Below are positions 17,637 to 26,932 of a stretch of DNA of 64,000 nucleotides, one piece after another (the first letter of the stretch is position 1; the number at the start of each line of letters is the position of its first letter). A model generated the notes under the pieces. It did no database searches. It was not told where the DNA came from and was given only the letters and a program-made list of their open reading frames with translations. Source of the stretch: Collinsella sp. (GTDB lineage Bacteria; Actinomycetota; Coriobacteriia; Coriobacteriales; Coriobacteriaceae); the NCBI GenBank assembly GCA_031296755.1, contig JAUMMZ010000047.1, forward strand, positions 32,288 through 96,287. Reading direction: 5' to 3'. A program made the translations under genes and the position numbers.

Positions 17637-18536
17637 CTACTCCGAATCAAACGACATGTCGCCCGAATCGACTTCAAAACTATACACAGCAGACTTATCC
17701 CCGTTATCGAATTCAAGATTCAAAATGGTCTCGCCGTCGTAGCCAAGCGGAAGGAAATCGCTCTCGAAGTCGCCGCTGCCCAAGGTGAGGCTCGCCTTAA
17801 AGCCCGTAGAGTTCGGAACCGTCATCTCCACATCGCCCGAGCCCACACTCACGTCCATCGACTTCGCGGGGGCCTGGTAGAGCTCGAACGTTACATCGCC
17901 CGAACCGACCTCGGCATTCAGGGTATCGGTCACGGTGCCCGTAAACTCAACGTCTCCAGAGTCCAAAGTCAGGTTGAGGTCATGACACGCAATGCCCGCG
18001 ACCGTCAGGTCACCCGATCCTACATTCGCTGTAATGCCCACCATGTTATCGGCAACTTCGCGCGGCAGTTCGACGGTAACCGTGCGGTCAATGGCGCGCT
18101 CGTCATCGCAATCGAACTGGCGAATCTTGAGCGTAGAGCCCTTGATTTCGGCCAGGTTCTGGGTTGCCGCATCGAAGGCAACGGTCCCCGTTGCCACGCG
18201 ACCGCTTTCAATTACGCGCACTGGCCCGCTGGAGACGTGTTTGACCTCGACCGTGCCCGACGTCACGTCCAAGTCAAGCGATGTGAACGCGTCGGCATCA
18301 AAGGTTTCGCTCGAAAGCTGCTGAGGCTGAGCGGAATAGTTACCGCCATCCAAAAGATCGTCCTCGTCAACCGCATCGTCCATACCAGAGAAGCCGGATA
18401 CAACATCGTCGAGATCCCACGGGCCATCAAAATGAATCAAAGTCCGCGAAGTGCCAAAGACAAGCCCGATGATGAGCACAAACGCTCCGATGCCAACGCC
18501 CAAGCGTACCTTGGATTCATGCGAAAGCTTCATCAT
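17637..18536 (-). CDS. Membrane-anchored DUF4097 beta-helix protein
   Basis: 299 residues. One N-terminal membrane helix (about 12-31, GVGIGAFVLIIGLVFG), an acidic linker, then a long beta-strand region with repeated SGDV/SGDL/SGDF turns (for example VGSGDLTV, LDSGDVEF, VGSGDVTF, VGSGDVEM, LGSGDFES). These regular repeats are typical of DUF4097, a putative adhesin-like right-handed beta helix often encoded next to an envelope-stress regulator. The start overlaps the end of the XRE regulator gene as ATGA, so the two are coupled. Probably a surface-exposed sensor or structural protein. Function inferred only from family and context. Confidence 0.8.
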   Translation of the reverse strand: MMKLSHESKVRLGVGIGAFVLIIGLVFGTSRTLIHFDGPWDLDDVVSGFSGMDDAVDEDDLLDGGNYSAQPQQLSSETFDADAFTSLDLDVTSGTVEVKHVSSGPVRVIESGRVATGTVAFDAATQNLAEIKGSTLKIRQFDCDDERAIDRTVTVELPREVADNMVGITANVGSGDLTVAGIACHDLNLTLDSGDVEFTGTVTDTLNAEVGSGDVTFELYQAPAKSMDVSVGSGDVEMTVPNSTGFKASLTLGSGDFESDFLPLGYDGETILNLEFDNGDKSAVYSFEVDSGDMSFDSE

Positions 18537-19255
18537 TCATCACTCTCTTTGGCAATCGGCTCAGCGGTAGTCGCGGTAGCCACGTCAGCATCAGATTCCG
18601 CAGAAGTATCCTTCCCCTGGGCCTTGACCGCCACCGACGCCGAACCAACCTGAATATCCCCGCGCGCCCAATCGCCATCGAGCGCACGCGCCACCCAGTG
18701 ATAGATGGGAATCGTAAAGAAGATCAGTGCGGCAAAGGGGCCGGCACCAAACAGGAACATCAGCAAAAAGAACAGCAGCCAGCACACGGCCCAATACGGG
18801 AACGACTGGAACGGGCCCTTCACCGGAGTCGAGCCAACTGCGCTGCCACTCGTCGCCTGCGCCGTAGCGGCATTGGCGGCCTGCGCACTCCAGCTTGCCG
18901 CTTGCGCCGCCTTGGCGGCGGCGTCACTCGCCTGTGTTGCCGCCTCGGTGGCACGTGCCGCCGCCTCATGGGTACGGGCGCGATCTGCCGCCTCGGCCTC
19001 GCGCTGACGGGCACGGTCCTCGTTCTCAAACTCGATATCGTCCTCAATCTCATCGCTCGGATTGAGCAACTCGTCCAAGCTCACGCCATAGAGTTTGGCG
19101 AGCGAGATCAGGTTCTCGGTATCGGGTGAGCTCTCCGCGCGCTCCCATTTACTGACCGCCTGGCGCGACAGCCCCAGCTTTCGCGCCAGCCCTTCTTGGC
19201 TAAAGCCTTTGCTGCGGCGAAGGTCGGCGAGCCGCTGCGCAGTTTCTACATTCAT
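18533..19255 (-). CDS. XRE-family transcriptional regulator with C-terminal membrane segments
   Basis: 240 residues. The start ATG at 19255 follows AGGAGGAACC; longer in-frame starts lack a ribosome site. Residues 1-60 form a Cro/CI-type helix-turn-helix (LADLRRSKGFSQEGLARKLGLSRQAVSKWE). An Ala/Gln-rich coiled region (about 80-135) follows, then two hydrophobic helices (WAVCWLLFFLLMFLFG and FAALIFFTIPIYHWVA), so it is probably membrane-bound. The C-terminal tail is polar. Coupled to the downstream DUF4097 protein, it resembles a membrane-tethered regulator reporting on the envelope. Targets unknown. Confidence 0.8.
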   Translation of the reverse strand: MNVETAQRLADLRRSKGFSQEGLARKLGLSRQAVSKWERAESSPDTENLISLAKLYGVSLDELLNPSDEIEDDIEFENEDRARQREAEAADRARTHEAAARATEAATQASDAAAKAAQAASWSAQAANAATAQATSGSAVGSTPVKGPFQSFPYWAVCWLLFFLLMFLFGAGPFAALIFFTIPIYHWVARALDGDWARGDIQVGSASVAVKAQGKDTSAESDADVATATTAEPIAKESDE

Positions 19256-19522
19256 GGTTCCTCCTATGTGATGCCAGCCGTGCCGCCGGACCGTTTTTGT
19301 TCTTAAGGCGCCTTGCACAGTTAAAAATCTATCCGCCACCGCCAAAAACATGCCACCTATTCTAGTGAGATTTTTGACAACCGGCGGTTGCGGGTGCATA
19401 TGAGCTGCGGAAATGTGTCCAAACAAAGCAATGACCCGTAGCTTGGTTGTCCCCGTTGCGGCGTTAACGGTAGTATGGTCGTACTGTTAATTCCGCACCG
19501 CCAACGGAGGGAGTTCCGCGCC

Positions 19523-20395
19523 GTGAACCGCGATTTCGCCTCATCGCTCATCCAGCTCAACAACACGTTCTATCGCGAGCACTCCGCCTCCTTCTCCGAT
19601 ACGCGCCAGGCCCCGTGGCCCGGCTGGGTGCGCACCATGGACATCGCGCTCGGGCAGCTCGACGTCGCCACGATCGAGCATCCCGTCCGCGTCTTCGATC
19701 TTGCCTGCGGCAATATGCGATTCGAGAATTTTGCCGCCGGCGGCGCACTTGCCGCCAAGGGCGTCGACGGCGCAAACCCCTCGGCAGATGCCAGCTGCCC
19801 GTTTGAGTTCTATGGTGTCGACTCGTGTCAAGATTTGGCTATCGATGCACATGGCCATGCCCTGCGCATTCCCAACCTGCACTTCCAGGAGCTCGACGTG
19901 CTCGACGCCCTCATGAAGCTCAACCCCGCCGAGACGCCCGACGTGCTTTTCGACGCCCCGCTCGCCGACATCTCGGTCTGCTTTGGCTTTATGCACCACG
20001 TGCCGTCGTGCGAGTACCGCGTACGCGTACTCGACGCCCTGGTGCGGCAGACGCGCCCGGGCGGCATCATCGCCATCAGCTTTTGGGAGTTTATGAACGA
20101 CGAGCGCATGGCGCGCAAGGCCGTTCGAGCCGAAGCCCGCGCCGAGCTCACCCCGCCGTTTGAGGGTTACGATTCCGCACAGTTTGAAGCCGGCGACCAC
20201 CTCATCGGCTGGCAAAACGACCGCCACGCCTACCGCTATTGCCATCACTTTGACGATCAGCAGATCACCGACCTGGTGCGCGGCGTCCGTACGTTCTACA
20301 AGAGCGGCGAGGTCCCCGTGCGCGAGCTTGAGCGCTTCCATGCCGACGGTCGTAGCGGCGAGCTCAACCGCTATGTGATTCTCAAGCGCCTGTAG
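19523..20395 (+). CDS. Class I SAM-dependent methyltransferase
   Basis: 290 residues from the GTG at 19523, chosen for the CGGAGGGAG ribosome site 10 bases upstream. The SAM-binding motif I is VRVFDLACGNMRF, followed by a glycine/acid pattern and DISVCFGFMHHVPS (motif IV). The later DALVRQTRPGGIIAISFWEF is the typical post-motif strand. Substrate cannot be deduced; the histidine-rich FGFMHHVP loop resembles small-molecule methyltransferases. It stands upstream of the trmB-like gene on the same strand with a 117-base gap, so the two may share a message. Confidence 0.75.
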   Translation: MNRDFASSLIQLNNTFYREHSASFSDTRQAPWPGWVRTMDIALGQLDVATIEHPVRVFDLACGNMRFENFAAGGALAAKGVDGANPSADASCPFEFYGVDSCQDLAIDAHGHALRIPNLHFQELDVLDALMKLNPAETPDVLFDAPLADISVCFGFMHHVPSCEYRVRVLDALVRQTRPGGIIAISFWEFMNDERMARKAVRAEARAELTPPFEGYDSAQFEAGDHLIGWQNDRHAYRYCHHFDDQQITDLVRGVRTFYKSGEVPVRELERFHADGRSGELNRYVILKRL

Positions 20396-20512
20396 GCACC
20401 GACGACTCGCCGCCGAGCCGCACCACATCTTTCGGGCAATCTATGCCCGCCCTTTTCAACCCATTGACGGAACGCGCGGCCATGCGTTTCGCATTTATGA
20501 CCAAGGAGCCTC

Positions 20513-21352
20513 ATGGGAGCCGTCCACGTTCGCACGCCTAAGAACTTTGTGCTCGAGAAGCGCCTGGAGCGCTACGCCGATGCGATCGAGACGAACCCCG
20601 AGGCTTATGCCGGAGATTGGCGCGAGGCTTGCGCGCCAGCTGGCAGCAAGCCCTTCGAACACCTTCACCTGGATCTTGGCTGTGGCAAGGGAACCTATCT
20701 GGTCGAGCGCGCCCACCGCGAGCCCGACACCCTCTTTATCGGCATGGACCAGGAGCCCATCTGCATCGCCTATGCCGCGCAGAAAATCTGCGAACAGGGG
20801 CTATCCAACGCACTCGTCCTGCCCCGAGGCGCCGCATCGCTGCCACAGCTGTTTGCCGCAGGCGAGCTCGATGCCATCACCATTAACTTTCCCACGCCGC
20901 AGCCCAAGGCCAAGTACGCTAAAAAACGACTCGTCCATGTCGACCATCTGATGCTCTACCGCCCGCTCTTTTCAGCCGGCGCTACCGTCACGCTGCGCAC
21001 CGATAGCAAGCCGTTGCGCGATTACGCCCTGGGACAGTTTGCCGCGGCCGGCTACGATACGCTTTGGGTAAGCGACGACGTCCGCCGCGACCATCCCGAG
21101 CATCCCGAGACCGAGTACGAGCGCCGCACGCGCGAGATGGGTGCCGCCGTCTATGGCATTTGCGCCACACCTGGAGCGCAGCCCAGCGATGAACAGCTCG
21201 CGGCGGGCCGCGCGCAGGAGCAAAGCCTAGCCTGCTACCTGCCCGATAACCTCGATGAGCTCGCCTATGTGCCTCTGGGCATGGAAGAGGCCGTCGAGAA
21301 CTTTAGAAACCGTGCCCGCAAGGGCAAGAAGCGTCTACCGCAAGAGTCCTAG
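20513..21352 (+). CDS. trmB: TrmB-like tRNA (guanine-N7) methyltransferase, divergent catalytic loop
   Basis: 279 residues. The SAM motif is LHLDLGCGKGTYLVERA, and FIGMDQEP is the second strand, both like TrmB, which makes m7G46 in tRNA. The signature loop, usually FPDPWPK, here reads FPTPQPKAKYAKKRLVH: the basic KK-R part remains, but the Asp and Trp are changed to Thr and Gln. The C-terminal part keeps TEYERRTREMG, close to the family's T-x-YE motif. The ATG follows an AAGGAG site. The changed loop is unusual for an enzyme where Asp is catalytic; it may be a clade variant. Confidence 0.75.
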   Translation: MGAVHVRTPKNFVLEKRLERYADAIETNPEAYAGDWREACAPAGSKPFEHLHLDLGCGKGTYLVERAHREPDTLFIGMDQEPICIAYAAQKICEQGLSNALVLPRGAASLPQLFAAGELDAITINFPTPQPKAKYAKKRLVHVDHLMLYRPLFSAGATVTLRTDSKPLRDYALGQFAAAGYDTLWVSDDVRRDHPEHPETEYERRTREMGAAVYGICATPGAQPSDEQLAAGRAQEQSLACYLPDNLDELAYVPLGMEEAVENFRNRARKGKKRLPQES

Positions 21353-21417
21353 GGGCTTCTGATGGTCGCGGCGTTGGCAAACAAGCGCAAATAGGCGCCA
21401 GCGAACGGCCCTCAAAC

Positions 21418-21540
21418 CTAAGTGAGTAGACTATTTTGCAATAGCCAAGCACAGCCCGCATAGCGAAACATAAAACCGCAGGTAGAACCCTTGCGCAAAA
21501 GCGATGTGCTCGCAATATCGCAAAAAGTCTACTCACTTAG
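21418..21540 (+). repeat. Repeat A, copy 1 (123 bp, perfect 14-bp terminal inverted repeats)
   Basis: The element begins CTAAGTGAGTAGAC and ends GTCTACTCACTTAG, a perfect 14-base inverted repeat. It shares with copies at 31440 and 32859 the total length of 123 bases, an internal CCGCAGGTA, and matching neighbours. It lies in the 309-base gap between trmB and the helicase gene (21353-21661); the rest of that gap holds no ORF I can support. Confidence 0.85.
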
Positions 21541-21661
21541 CTAGCGACTACACTAAACGGCTGGGCAGAACGCCCATTTCCTGCATTTTCTCGCGCGCTG
21601 GCACCCCACGCCGCCGCTACGCCATAATAGTTGGCGGACAATCGCGAGAGAAAGCAACCAT

Positions 21662-24343
21662 ATGGCACAGACCACGACAGATACCGCCGCCAGCACCGTC
21701 TCCGGCGCCGGCGCTGCCAGCTCATTCTCGGGCGGCACGGGAACCGAAGCCGAGTTTGGCTCGCTCGGCGCGCTCTCCCCCACCTGGTGGGAGCCCGAGG
21801 ACGGCAGCGAGCCCGAGCCATGGCTCACGCCCGATCAAGCCTTCGAACGCTTCTTTGAATGGACGAGCGATCGCGGCATTGAGCTGTGGGACCACCAAGA
21901 AGAGGCCCTCATGGACCTGGCCGCCGGCGATCACATCATTTTAGGCACACCGACCGGATCGGGTAAATCGCTCGTCGCGCTGGGCATGCTCTTTATGGGC
22001 ATGGCGCAGGGCAAGCGCTGCTATTACACGGCCCCCATCAAGGCCCTGGTCAGCGAAAAGTTCTTCGACCTGGTACAAGTACTCGGCCGCGATAACGTCG
22101 GCATGATCACCGGCGATACGCATATCAATACCAAGGCACCCGTCATCTGCTGCACGGCCGAAATCCTTGCCAACGATGCGCTACGCGAGGGCGAGGACGC
22201 CGATGTGGGCTGCGTAGCCATGGATGAGTTCCACTACTTTGCCGACCCCGACCGCGGCTGGGCATGGCAGGTGCCGCTGCTCACCCTGCCCCACACGCAG
22301 TTTATGCTCATGAGTGCCACGCTCGGCGATGTCACCGCCATCGCCGCCTCGCTCGAGGAGCACACCGGCGCTGCTTGCGACCTGGTTGTCGACGCCCCGC
22401 GCCCTGTTCCGCTGAGCTACGACTATGTGACGACCTCCCTCGAGGGCACCGTCGAGCTCGCCATGCGCCGCGGAGAGGCCCCACTCTACATCGTGCACTT
22501 TAGTCAGGACGCCGCGCTTGCCACGGCACAGTCGCTTGCCAACTTTGGCATCGCTAGCAAGGAGCAGCGCGAGGCCATTAAGGAAGCTGCCAAAGGCACG
22601 AGTTTCTCCACCGCCTTCGGCAAGATTCTCAAGCGCCTGCTCGGCTGCGGCGTCGGCGTGCACCACGCCGGTATGCTGCCGCGCTATCGCCTACTGGTTG
22701 AGCGCCTGGCGCAGCAGGGCCTGCTGCCCGTCATCTGCGGCACCGACACGCTCGGCGTCGGCATCAACGTGCCCATCCACACCGTGGTGCTCACCGCGCT
22801 CACCAAGTTCGACGGTTACAAGATGCGTCGTCTGCGCGCCCGCGAGTTCCACCAGATTGCCGGTCGCGCCGGCCGCTCGGGCTTTGACACCGAGGGTATG
22901 GTAATTGCCGAGGCGCCGGAGCACGAGATCGAAAACGCCAAGCTTATGGCCAAAGCGGGCGACGACCCCAAAAAACTCCGTAAGATTAAAAAGAAAAAGG
23001 CCCCCGAGGGCTTTGTCACCTGGAACAAGCAGACCTTTGAGCGCCTGATCGAGACGCAGCCCGAGACGCTCAAGCCGCGCCTGCGCATCACGCACTCCAT
23101 GGTGATTAGCGTGGTCGAGCAGGGCGGCGATGCCCGAACCCGCGTACACGACCTCATCGAGACGAGCCTGCAGACTCCCGAGGAAAAGGCTAAGCTCGAG
23201 GTTCGCGCCGACGAAATCTTCGCCACGCTCATCGATTCCGGCGTCGTCGTTCGCACCGAGGTGCCGCCCGCGCCCGACGCCCCGACTGACGCCGCGCCGG
23301 ACATCGACTATGCGCTGACGGTCGATCTGCCCGAGGACTTCGCGCTCGATCAGCCGCTCTCGCCGTTCTTGCTTGCCGCGTTGGAGCTGCTCGACCCCGA
23401 GAGTGAGACCTATACCATGGATCTGATCTCGATGGTCGAGGCAACGCTCGAGGATCCCAAACAGGTGCTGCGTGCACAGGAGCGCGCCGCGCGCGACCGC
23501 GCGATGGCAGAAATGAAGGCTGACGGCGTCGAATATGAGGAGCGCTTGGAGCGCATTCAAGACGTCACGTACGAAAAGCCGCTCGAGGATTTGCTCGACG
23601 CCGCTTTTGACAAGTACTGCCAGGAAGTGCCCTGGGCCAACGACTATCAGCTCTCTCCCAAGAGCGTTCTGCGCGATATGCTGGAAAGCACGAGCGATTT
23701 TAAGGGCTACATTCAAAAGCTCGGCATCGCCCGCTCCGAGGGCATTTTGCTGCGCTACCTGGCAGAGGCCTACCGTTCCCTCGATCGCACCGTACCGATC
23801 GAGAAGCGCGACGAGCGCCTGCGCGACATCATCTCGTGGCTGGGCTTTGTGGTGCGTTCGGTGGACTCGAGCCTGGTGGACGAGTGGGAGAACGCCGGCA
23901 ACCCCGCTGCACTCGACGCCGCACCGCCGCAGGGCATCGACGAAGTCATTGCGGACCGCCGCGGCTGCACGCTGCTGGTGCGCAACGCACTCTTCCGCCG
24001 CGTGGCCCTTGCCGCCCGCGAGCACGTTCGCGACCTGGGCGAGCTCGACGACGACTGGGGCATGAGCGAGATCCGCTGGCAAAAAGCACTCGACGCTTAC
24101 CACGAGCAGCACGAAGAAATCCTCACCGACGGAGATGCCCGCAGCGCCGCGATGTTTTCCATTGACGAGTCCGACGAGAAGACCGCGCACGTATGGCACG
24201 TGCACCAGATCTTTGCCGACGAGGATGGCGACCACGATTTTGGCATCATGGGCGATGTCGATCTGGACGCCACGCAAGACGGCGGCGAGGTCATCTTCAA
24301 AAACTACCGCGTCGGCTTTATCGAGGACCTGCTCGAGGACTAG
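21662..24343 (+). CDS. Ski2/Mtr4-like DEAD/DEAH helicase with DUF3516-type C-terminus
   Basis: 893 residues. After an Ala/Ser/Gly-rich N-terminus, motif I is GTPTGSGKS, motif II DEFH (usual DEVH), motif III SAT in LMSATLGD. The second RecA domain has VHHAGMLPRYR, then GTDTLGVGINVP and HQIAGRAGRSG (motifs V and VI), typical of Ski2-like helicases. A long C-terminal region (about 480-893) is helical and acidic and corresponds to the DUF3516 region of actinobacterial members. Probably an RNA helicase in RNA processing or decay. ATG at 21662 has a weak GAGAGAAAG site. It ends at a strong bidirectional terminator. Confidence 0.85.
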   Translation: MAQTTTDTAASTVSGAGAASSFSGGTGTEAEFGSLGALSPTWWEPEDGSEPEPWLTPDQAFERFFEWTSDRGIELWDHQEEALMDLAAGDHIILGTPTGSGKSLVALGMLFMGMAQGKRCYYTAPIKALVSEKFFDLVQVLGRDNVGMITGDTHINTKAPVICCTAEILANDALREGEDADVGCVAMDEFHYFADPDRGWAWQVPLLTLPHTQFMLMSATLGDVTAIAASLEEHTGAACDLVVDAPRPVPLSYDYVTTSLEGTVELAMRRGEAPLYIVHFSQDAALATAQSLANFGIASKEQREAIKEAAKGTSFSTAFGKILKRLLGCGVGVHHAGMLPRYRLLVERLAQQGLLPVICGTDTLGVGINVPIHTVVLTALTKFDGYKMRRLRAREFHQIAGRAGRSGFDTEGMVIAEAPEHEIENAKLMAKAGDDPKKLRKIKKKKAPEGFVTWNKQTFERLIETQPETLKPRLRITHSMVISVVEQGGDARTRVHDLIETSLQTPEEKAKLEVRADEIFATLIDSGVVVRTEVPPAPDAPTDAAPDIDYALTVDLPEDFALDQPLSPFLLAALELLDPESETYTMDLISMVEATLEDPKQVLRAQERAARDRAMAEMKADGVEYEERLERIQDVTYEKPLEDLLDAAFDKYCQEVPWANDYQLSPKSVLRDMLESTSDFKGYIQKLGIARSEGILLRYLAEAYRSLDRTVPIEKRDERLRDIISWLGFVVRSVDSSLVDEWENAGNPAALDAAPPQGIDEVIADRRGCTLLVRNALFRRVALAAREHVRDLGELDDDWGMSEIRWQKALDAYHEQHEEILTDGDARSAAMFSIDESDEKTAHVWHVHQIFADEDGDHDFGIMGDVDLDATQDGGEVIFKNYRVGFIEDLLED

Positions 24344-24367
24344 CCGAACATACTGGAACGAAACGAA

Positions 24368-24406
24368 GCGGGGCCGCTGGCAACATCGCCAGCGGCCCCG
24401 CTTTTT
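24368..24406. terminator. Bidirectional terminator between convergent genes
   Basis: A 14-base GC-rich perfect stem (GCGGGGCCGCTGGC and its complement, loop AACATC) followed by five T. It separates the helicase gene from the convergent DUF2130 gene. Confidence 0.9.
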
Positions 24407-24423
24407 GCGCGATACGCTATCCC

Positions 24424-26181
24424 CTACTCGGTATCCTCGACCTCATACGAATCCGCCTCGGCTGGCTCATCGTTTGTCTCTGTCGCAGCCCCGCACGCCT
24501 CGTCAAACGCGGCCTTCATGGTCTTGTTGCCCCACGTGAGCTTGCGAATGGTAAGATCGTCGGCCTTCTTGTTGGCTAGGCGCAGATTGTTCTCGGAGGA
24601 CAGCAACGCCTCCTTGGTTTTCTGCAGATGGCTAATCGTCTTGTCGATCTCATCAATCGCCGTTTGGAACTTGCGGCTCGCGATCTCGTAGTTGCGACCG
24701 AAATCATTCTTGAACTTTTCCATCTTGGCTTCGAAGTTCGTGACGTCGATATTCTGCTGTTTGTACTCCGCCAGTTCCTGCTTATAGCGCAGCGAACCCA
24801 TGGCGGCGTTGCGAAGAAGCGTGATCATGGGAATAAAGAACTGTGGGCGAATCACGTACATCTTCTCGTAGCGATAGCTCACGTCCACGATGCCGGCGTT
24901 GTAAAGCTCGCTCTCGGGTTCGAGCAACGTGCAGAGCACCGCGTACTCGCAGCCCTTTTGGCGGCGATCGTGGTCGAGTTTCTTAAAGAAGTCCTCGTTC
25001 TTGTGCTTGGTCGCGGTCTCATCGTTCTCGTTTTTCATCTCGAACATAATCGAAATGACCTCGTTACCGCTTGCGTCGCACTCGCGGAAGATAAAGTCGC
25101 CCTTGGTGCCCTCGGACGCATCGTTATCCTTCTCGAAGTACGCGTTGGGAAACGCCGTCATGCGCAGGCGATTGAACTCGGTCTCGCAGTGCTGCTCGAG
25201 CGACTCGCCCACCATCTTGGTGGACAGGCGTACCTTCATGTCCTTAAGACGCTCAATCTCTTCGTCCTTGTAGCGAATCAGGTCATCGCTCGCGCGCTTG
25301 GCCTGCGCGAGCTCGAGCTCATGCGCCGCCTTGACCTGTTCCTCGCGAGAATCGCGCACCGCCAGCTCGCTCGTCAGCTTGGCACGTGCCTCATCGCGCT
25401 CTCGTTCCGCCGCGGCGACCGCCTCTGACAGGTTCATTTTTGCCATCAGTTCCTGCTCGCGCAGCTGGGCACGCAGGCCCTCGGCCTCTTGCTCGGACTG
25501 AGCCTTTGCGGCGGAAAACTTCTCTTGCACCTTCGCGCGATAGTCAGCAAGCGCGCGCTCGGCCTCGCTGCGAGCGGCATCGAGCTCACGCTGCGACTCT
25601 GCCGCGGCAGCGGCAAGCGCCATCTCCTGGGCCTTGTCCGCCGCGGCAAGCCTGGCCTGCAGCTCGGCAATCTGAGCGTCGCGTGCAGCTAAATCGTTTT
25701 GAGCAGCGTTGCGCGCCGCCGACTCGGCAAGCTTTGCTTCGTCGTCCTTGCGTCCAAGCTGTGCACGCAGGCTGTCAATCTCACGCTGGAGCTCGGCGTT
25801 CTCCTTCTGAGCATCGGCGCGAGCCTCAACCGCCGCTCGCTGGCTTGCGCTCTCACGCTCCGCGGCAGCACCCTCGAGCTTGGCGCGCAGCTCGGCAAGC
25901 TCGGCATCGCGCCTGGCAACCTCCTGCGCCAGTTCCTGAGCCGCGGCGTTTTTCTGCTCAACGAGCTGAGCGTTGCGCTGAGACTCCGCCTCCTGCAGAG
26001 CAGCCGTCGAGCGCGAGCGCTCAAGCTCCAGTGCCTGCTCGCCCTCGCGCTGGACTGCCTTCACACGCTCATCCAGGTCGCGCGAAAACTCAGCATCGCG
26101 CACTTGTTTGACGATATCCGCATAGCCGGACGCATCGACCTTAAAAACTTCGCCGCAATGCGGGCACTTAATCTCGTTCAT
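24424..26181 (-). CDS. DUF2130 domain protein with long coiled coil
   Basis: 585 residues. The N-terminus has a zinc-ribbon-like CPHCGEVF. Residues about 30-290 are a long coiled coil rich in Ala, Glu, Arg and Gln. The C-terminal part (about 290-530) is DUF2130, with SLEQHCETEFNRLRMTAFPNA, KGDFIFRE and a YEKMYVIRPQFFIPMI stretch. DUF2130 is a widely spread family of unproven function, sometimes compared to restriction-like nuclease folds. Single gene with a double hairpin upstream and a terminator downstream. The reverse strand has long open frames caused only by composition. Confidence 0.8.
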   Translation of the reverse strand: MNEIKCPHCGEVFKVDASGYADIVKQVRDAEFSRDLDERVKAVQREGEQALELERSRSTAALQEAESQRNAQLVEQKNAAAQELAQEVARRDAELAELRAKLEGAAAERESASQRAAVEARADAQKENAELQREIDSLRAQLGRKDDEAKLAESAARNAAQNDLAARDAQIAELQARLAAADKAQEMALAAAAAESQRELDAARSEAERALADYRAKVQEKFSAAKAQSEQEAEGLRAQLREQELMAKMNLSEAVAAAERERDEARAKLTSELAVRDSREEQVKAAHELELAQAKRASDDLIRYKDEEIERLKDMKVRLSTKMVGESLEQHCETEFNRLRMTAFPNAYFEKDNDASEGTKGDFIFRECDASGNEVISIMFEMKNENDETATKHKNEDFFKKLDHDRRQKGCEYAVLCTLLEPESELYNAGIVDVSYRYEKMYVIRPQFFIPMITLLRNAAMGSLRYKQELAEYKQQNIDVTNFEAKMEKFKNDFGRNYEIASRKFQTAIDEIDKTISHLQKTKEALLSSENNLRLANKKADDLTIRKLTWGNKTMKAAFDEACGAATETNDEPAEADSYEVEDTE

Positions 26182-26238
26182 AGCAGCTCCTCGATGGACG
26201 CAAATTTCAACCGACTACACTCTACCGCGCCGCACGGA

Positions 26239-26274
26239 CAAAAAAGGCGCCGCCGCCATAATGGCAACGGCGCC
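26239..26274 (-). terminator. Rho-independent terminator (distal) after the phosphoesterase operon
   Basis: A hairpin with GGCGCC ends and an inner GCCAT/ATGGC pairing (26246-26274). On the minus strand it is followed by a run of six T (A run at 26240-26245). Confidence 0.8.
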
Positions 26275-26275
26275 A

Positions 26276-26315
26276 AAACCACCACAAAGCCACCTGCCCC
26301 CCCTTGTGGTGGTTT
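26276..26315 (-). terminator. Second hairpin directly after the phosphoesterase stop
   Basis: Arms AAACCACCACAA and TTGTGGTGGTTT form a perfect 12-base stem around a C-rich loop. On the minus strand it ends in TTTT and is immediately followed by the other terminator, so the two act in series. Confidence 0.7.
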
Positions 26316-26320
26316 GAGGG

Positions 26321-26866
26321 CTACAGCCTAAAGAAGCTAAGAATCTGATCGCGGCTTACGGGCTTGTAATCGTTGGCATCGAGACCGACATCGTAGCGAA
26401 AGATAGGGCGCTCGCGATCGCGGTTGCGTGCGTTGGCGCGGTCACCCCTGCTGTGGATATGCCCATGCAGCATAATGGCGCCACGTGCCTTGCCGTTCCA
26501 GCTGAGCATGGGGTAGTGGCTCATAACCAGACGATGGCCCTTGGCATAGCCGGGAGCAATCTCCAGGTAATCGCGCACGTTTTCCCAAATCTGCGGTACG
26601 TCGGAATCTTCCCAGTCGCCGTCATGGTTACCGCGGATGAGCGTCACGTTCTGGCATTCGATACGCTCGCGCAGGCGCACCGCCTCCGCCAGGGGCAAAC
26701 GATAGGTAAAGTCACCCAGAATATAGAGGCGGTCGTCCGCAGCCACGCACTCATTGATGGCATCGATGACCTTGCGGTTCATCTCCTCGACCGAGTCAAA
26801 CGGCCGGTCCATGTCGTGCAAGATATTCGTATCGCCCAGGTGCAGGTCGGCGGTAAACCACATCAT
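26321..26866 (-). CDS. Calcineurin-like metallophosphoesterase
   Basis: 181 residues. All metal-binding motifs are visible: DLHLGD at the N-terminus, LGDF, IRGNHD, and the C-terminal SHYP and HGHIHS. This is the small calcineurin-like phosphoesterase family often acting on phosphodiesters or nucleotides. It is the last gene of a minus-strand run with a HIRAN protein and a 59-residue acidic protein. Start ATG at 26866; the codon after it is also ATG. Substrate not determined. Confidence 0.85.
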   Translation of the reverse strand: MMWFTADLHLGDTNILHDMDRPFDSVEEMNRKVIDAINECVAADDRLYILGDFTYRLPLAEAVRLRERIECQNVTLIRGNHDGDWEDSDVPQIWENVRDYLEIAPGYAKGHRLVMSHYPMLSWNGKARGAIMLHGHIHSRGDRANARNRDRERPIFRYDVGLDANDYKPVSRDQILSFFRL

Positions 26867-26932
26867 CGTCTATGCCCTCATTTCGCAACGTGCTCAACTC
26901 GTGCTAAGTATACAGACGTAGCGATGCGGCGG

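Noticed and set aside
16365..18653. A 762-codon plus-strand frame opposite elp3 and the DUF4097 gene
   Set aside because: Antisense shadow; no ribosome site, composition unlike real proteins, and it crosses a clear terminator.
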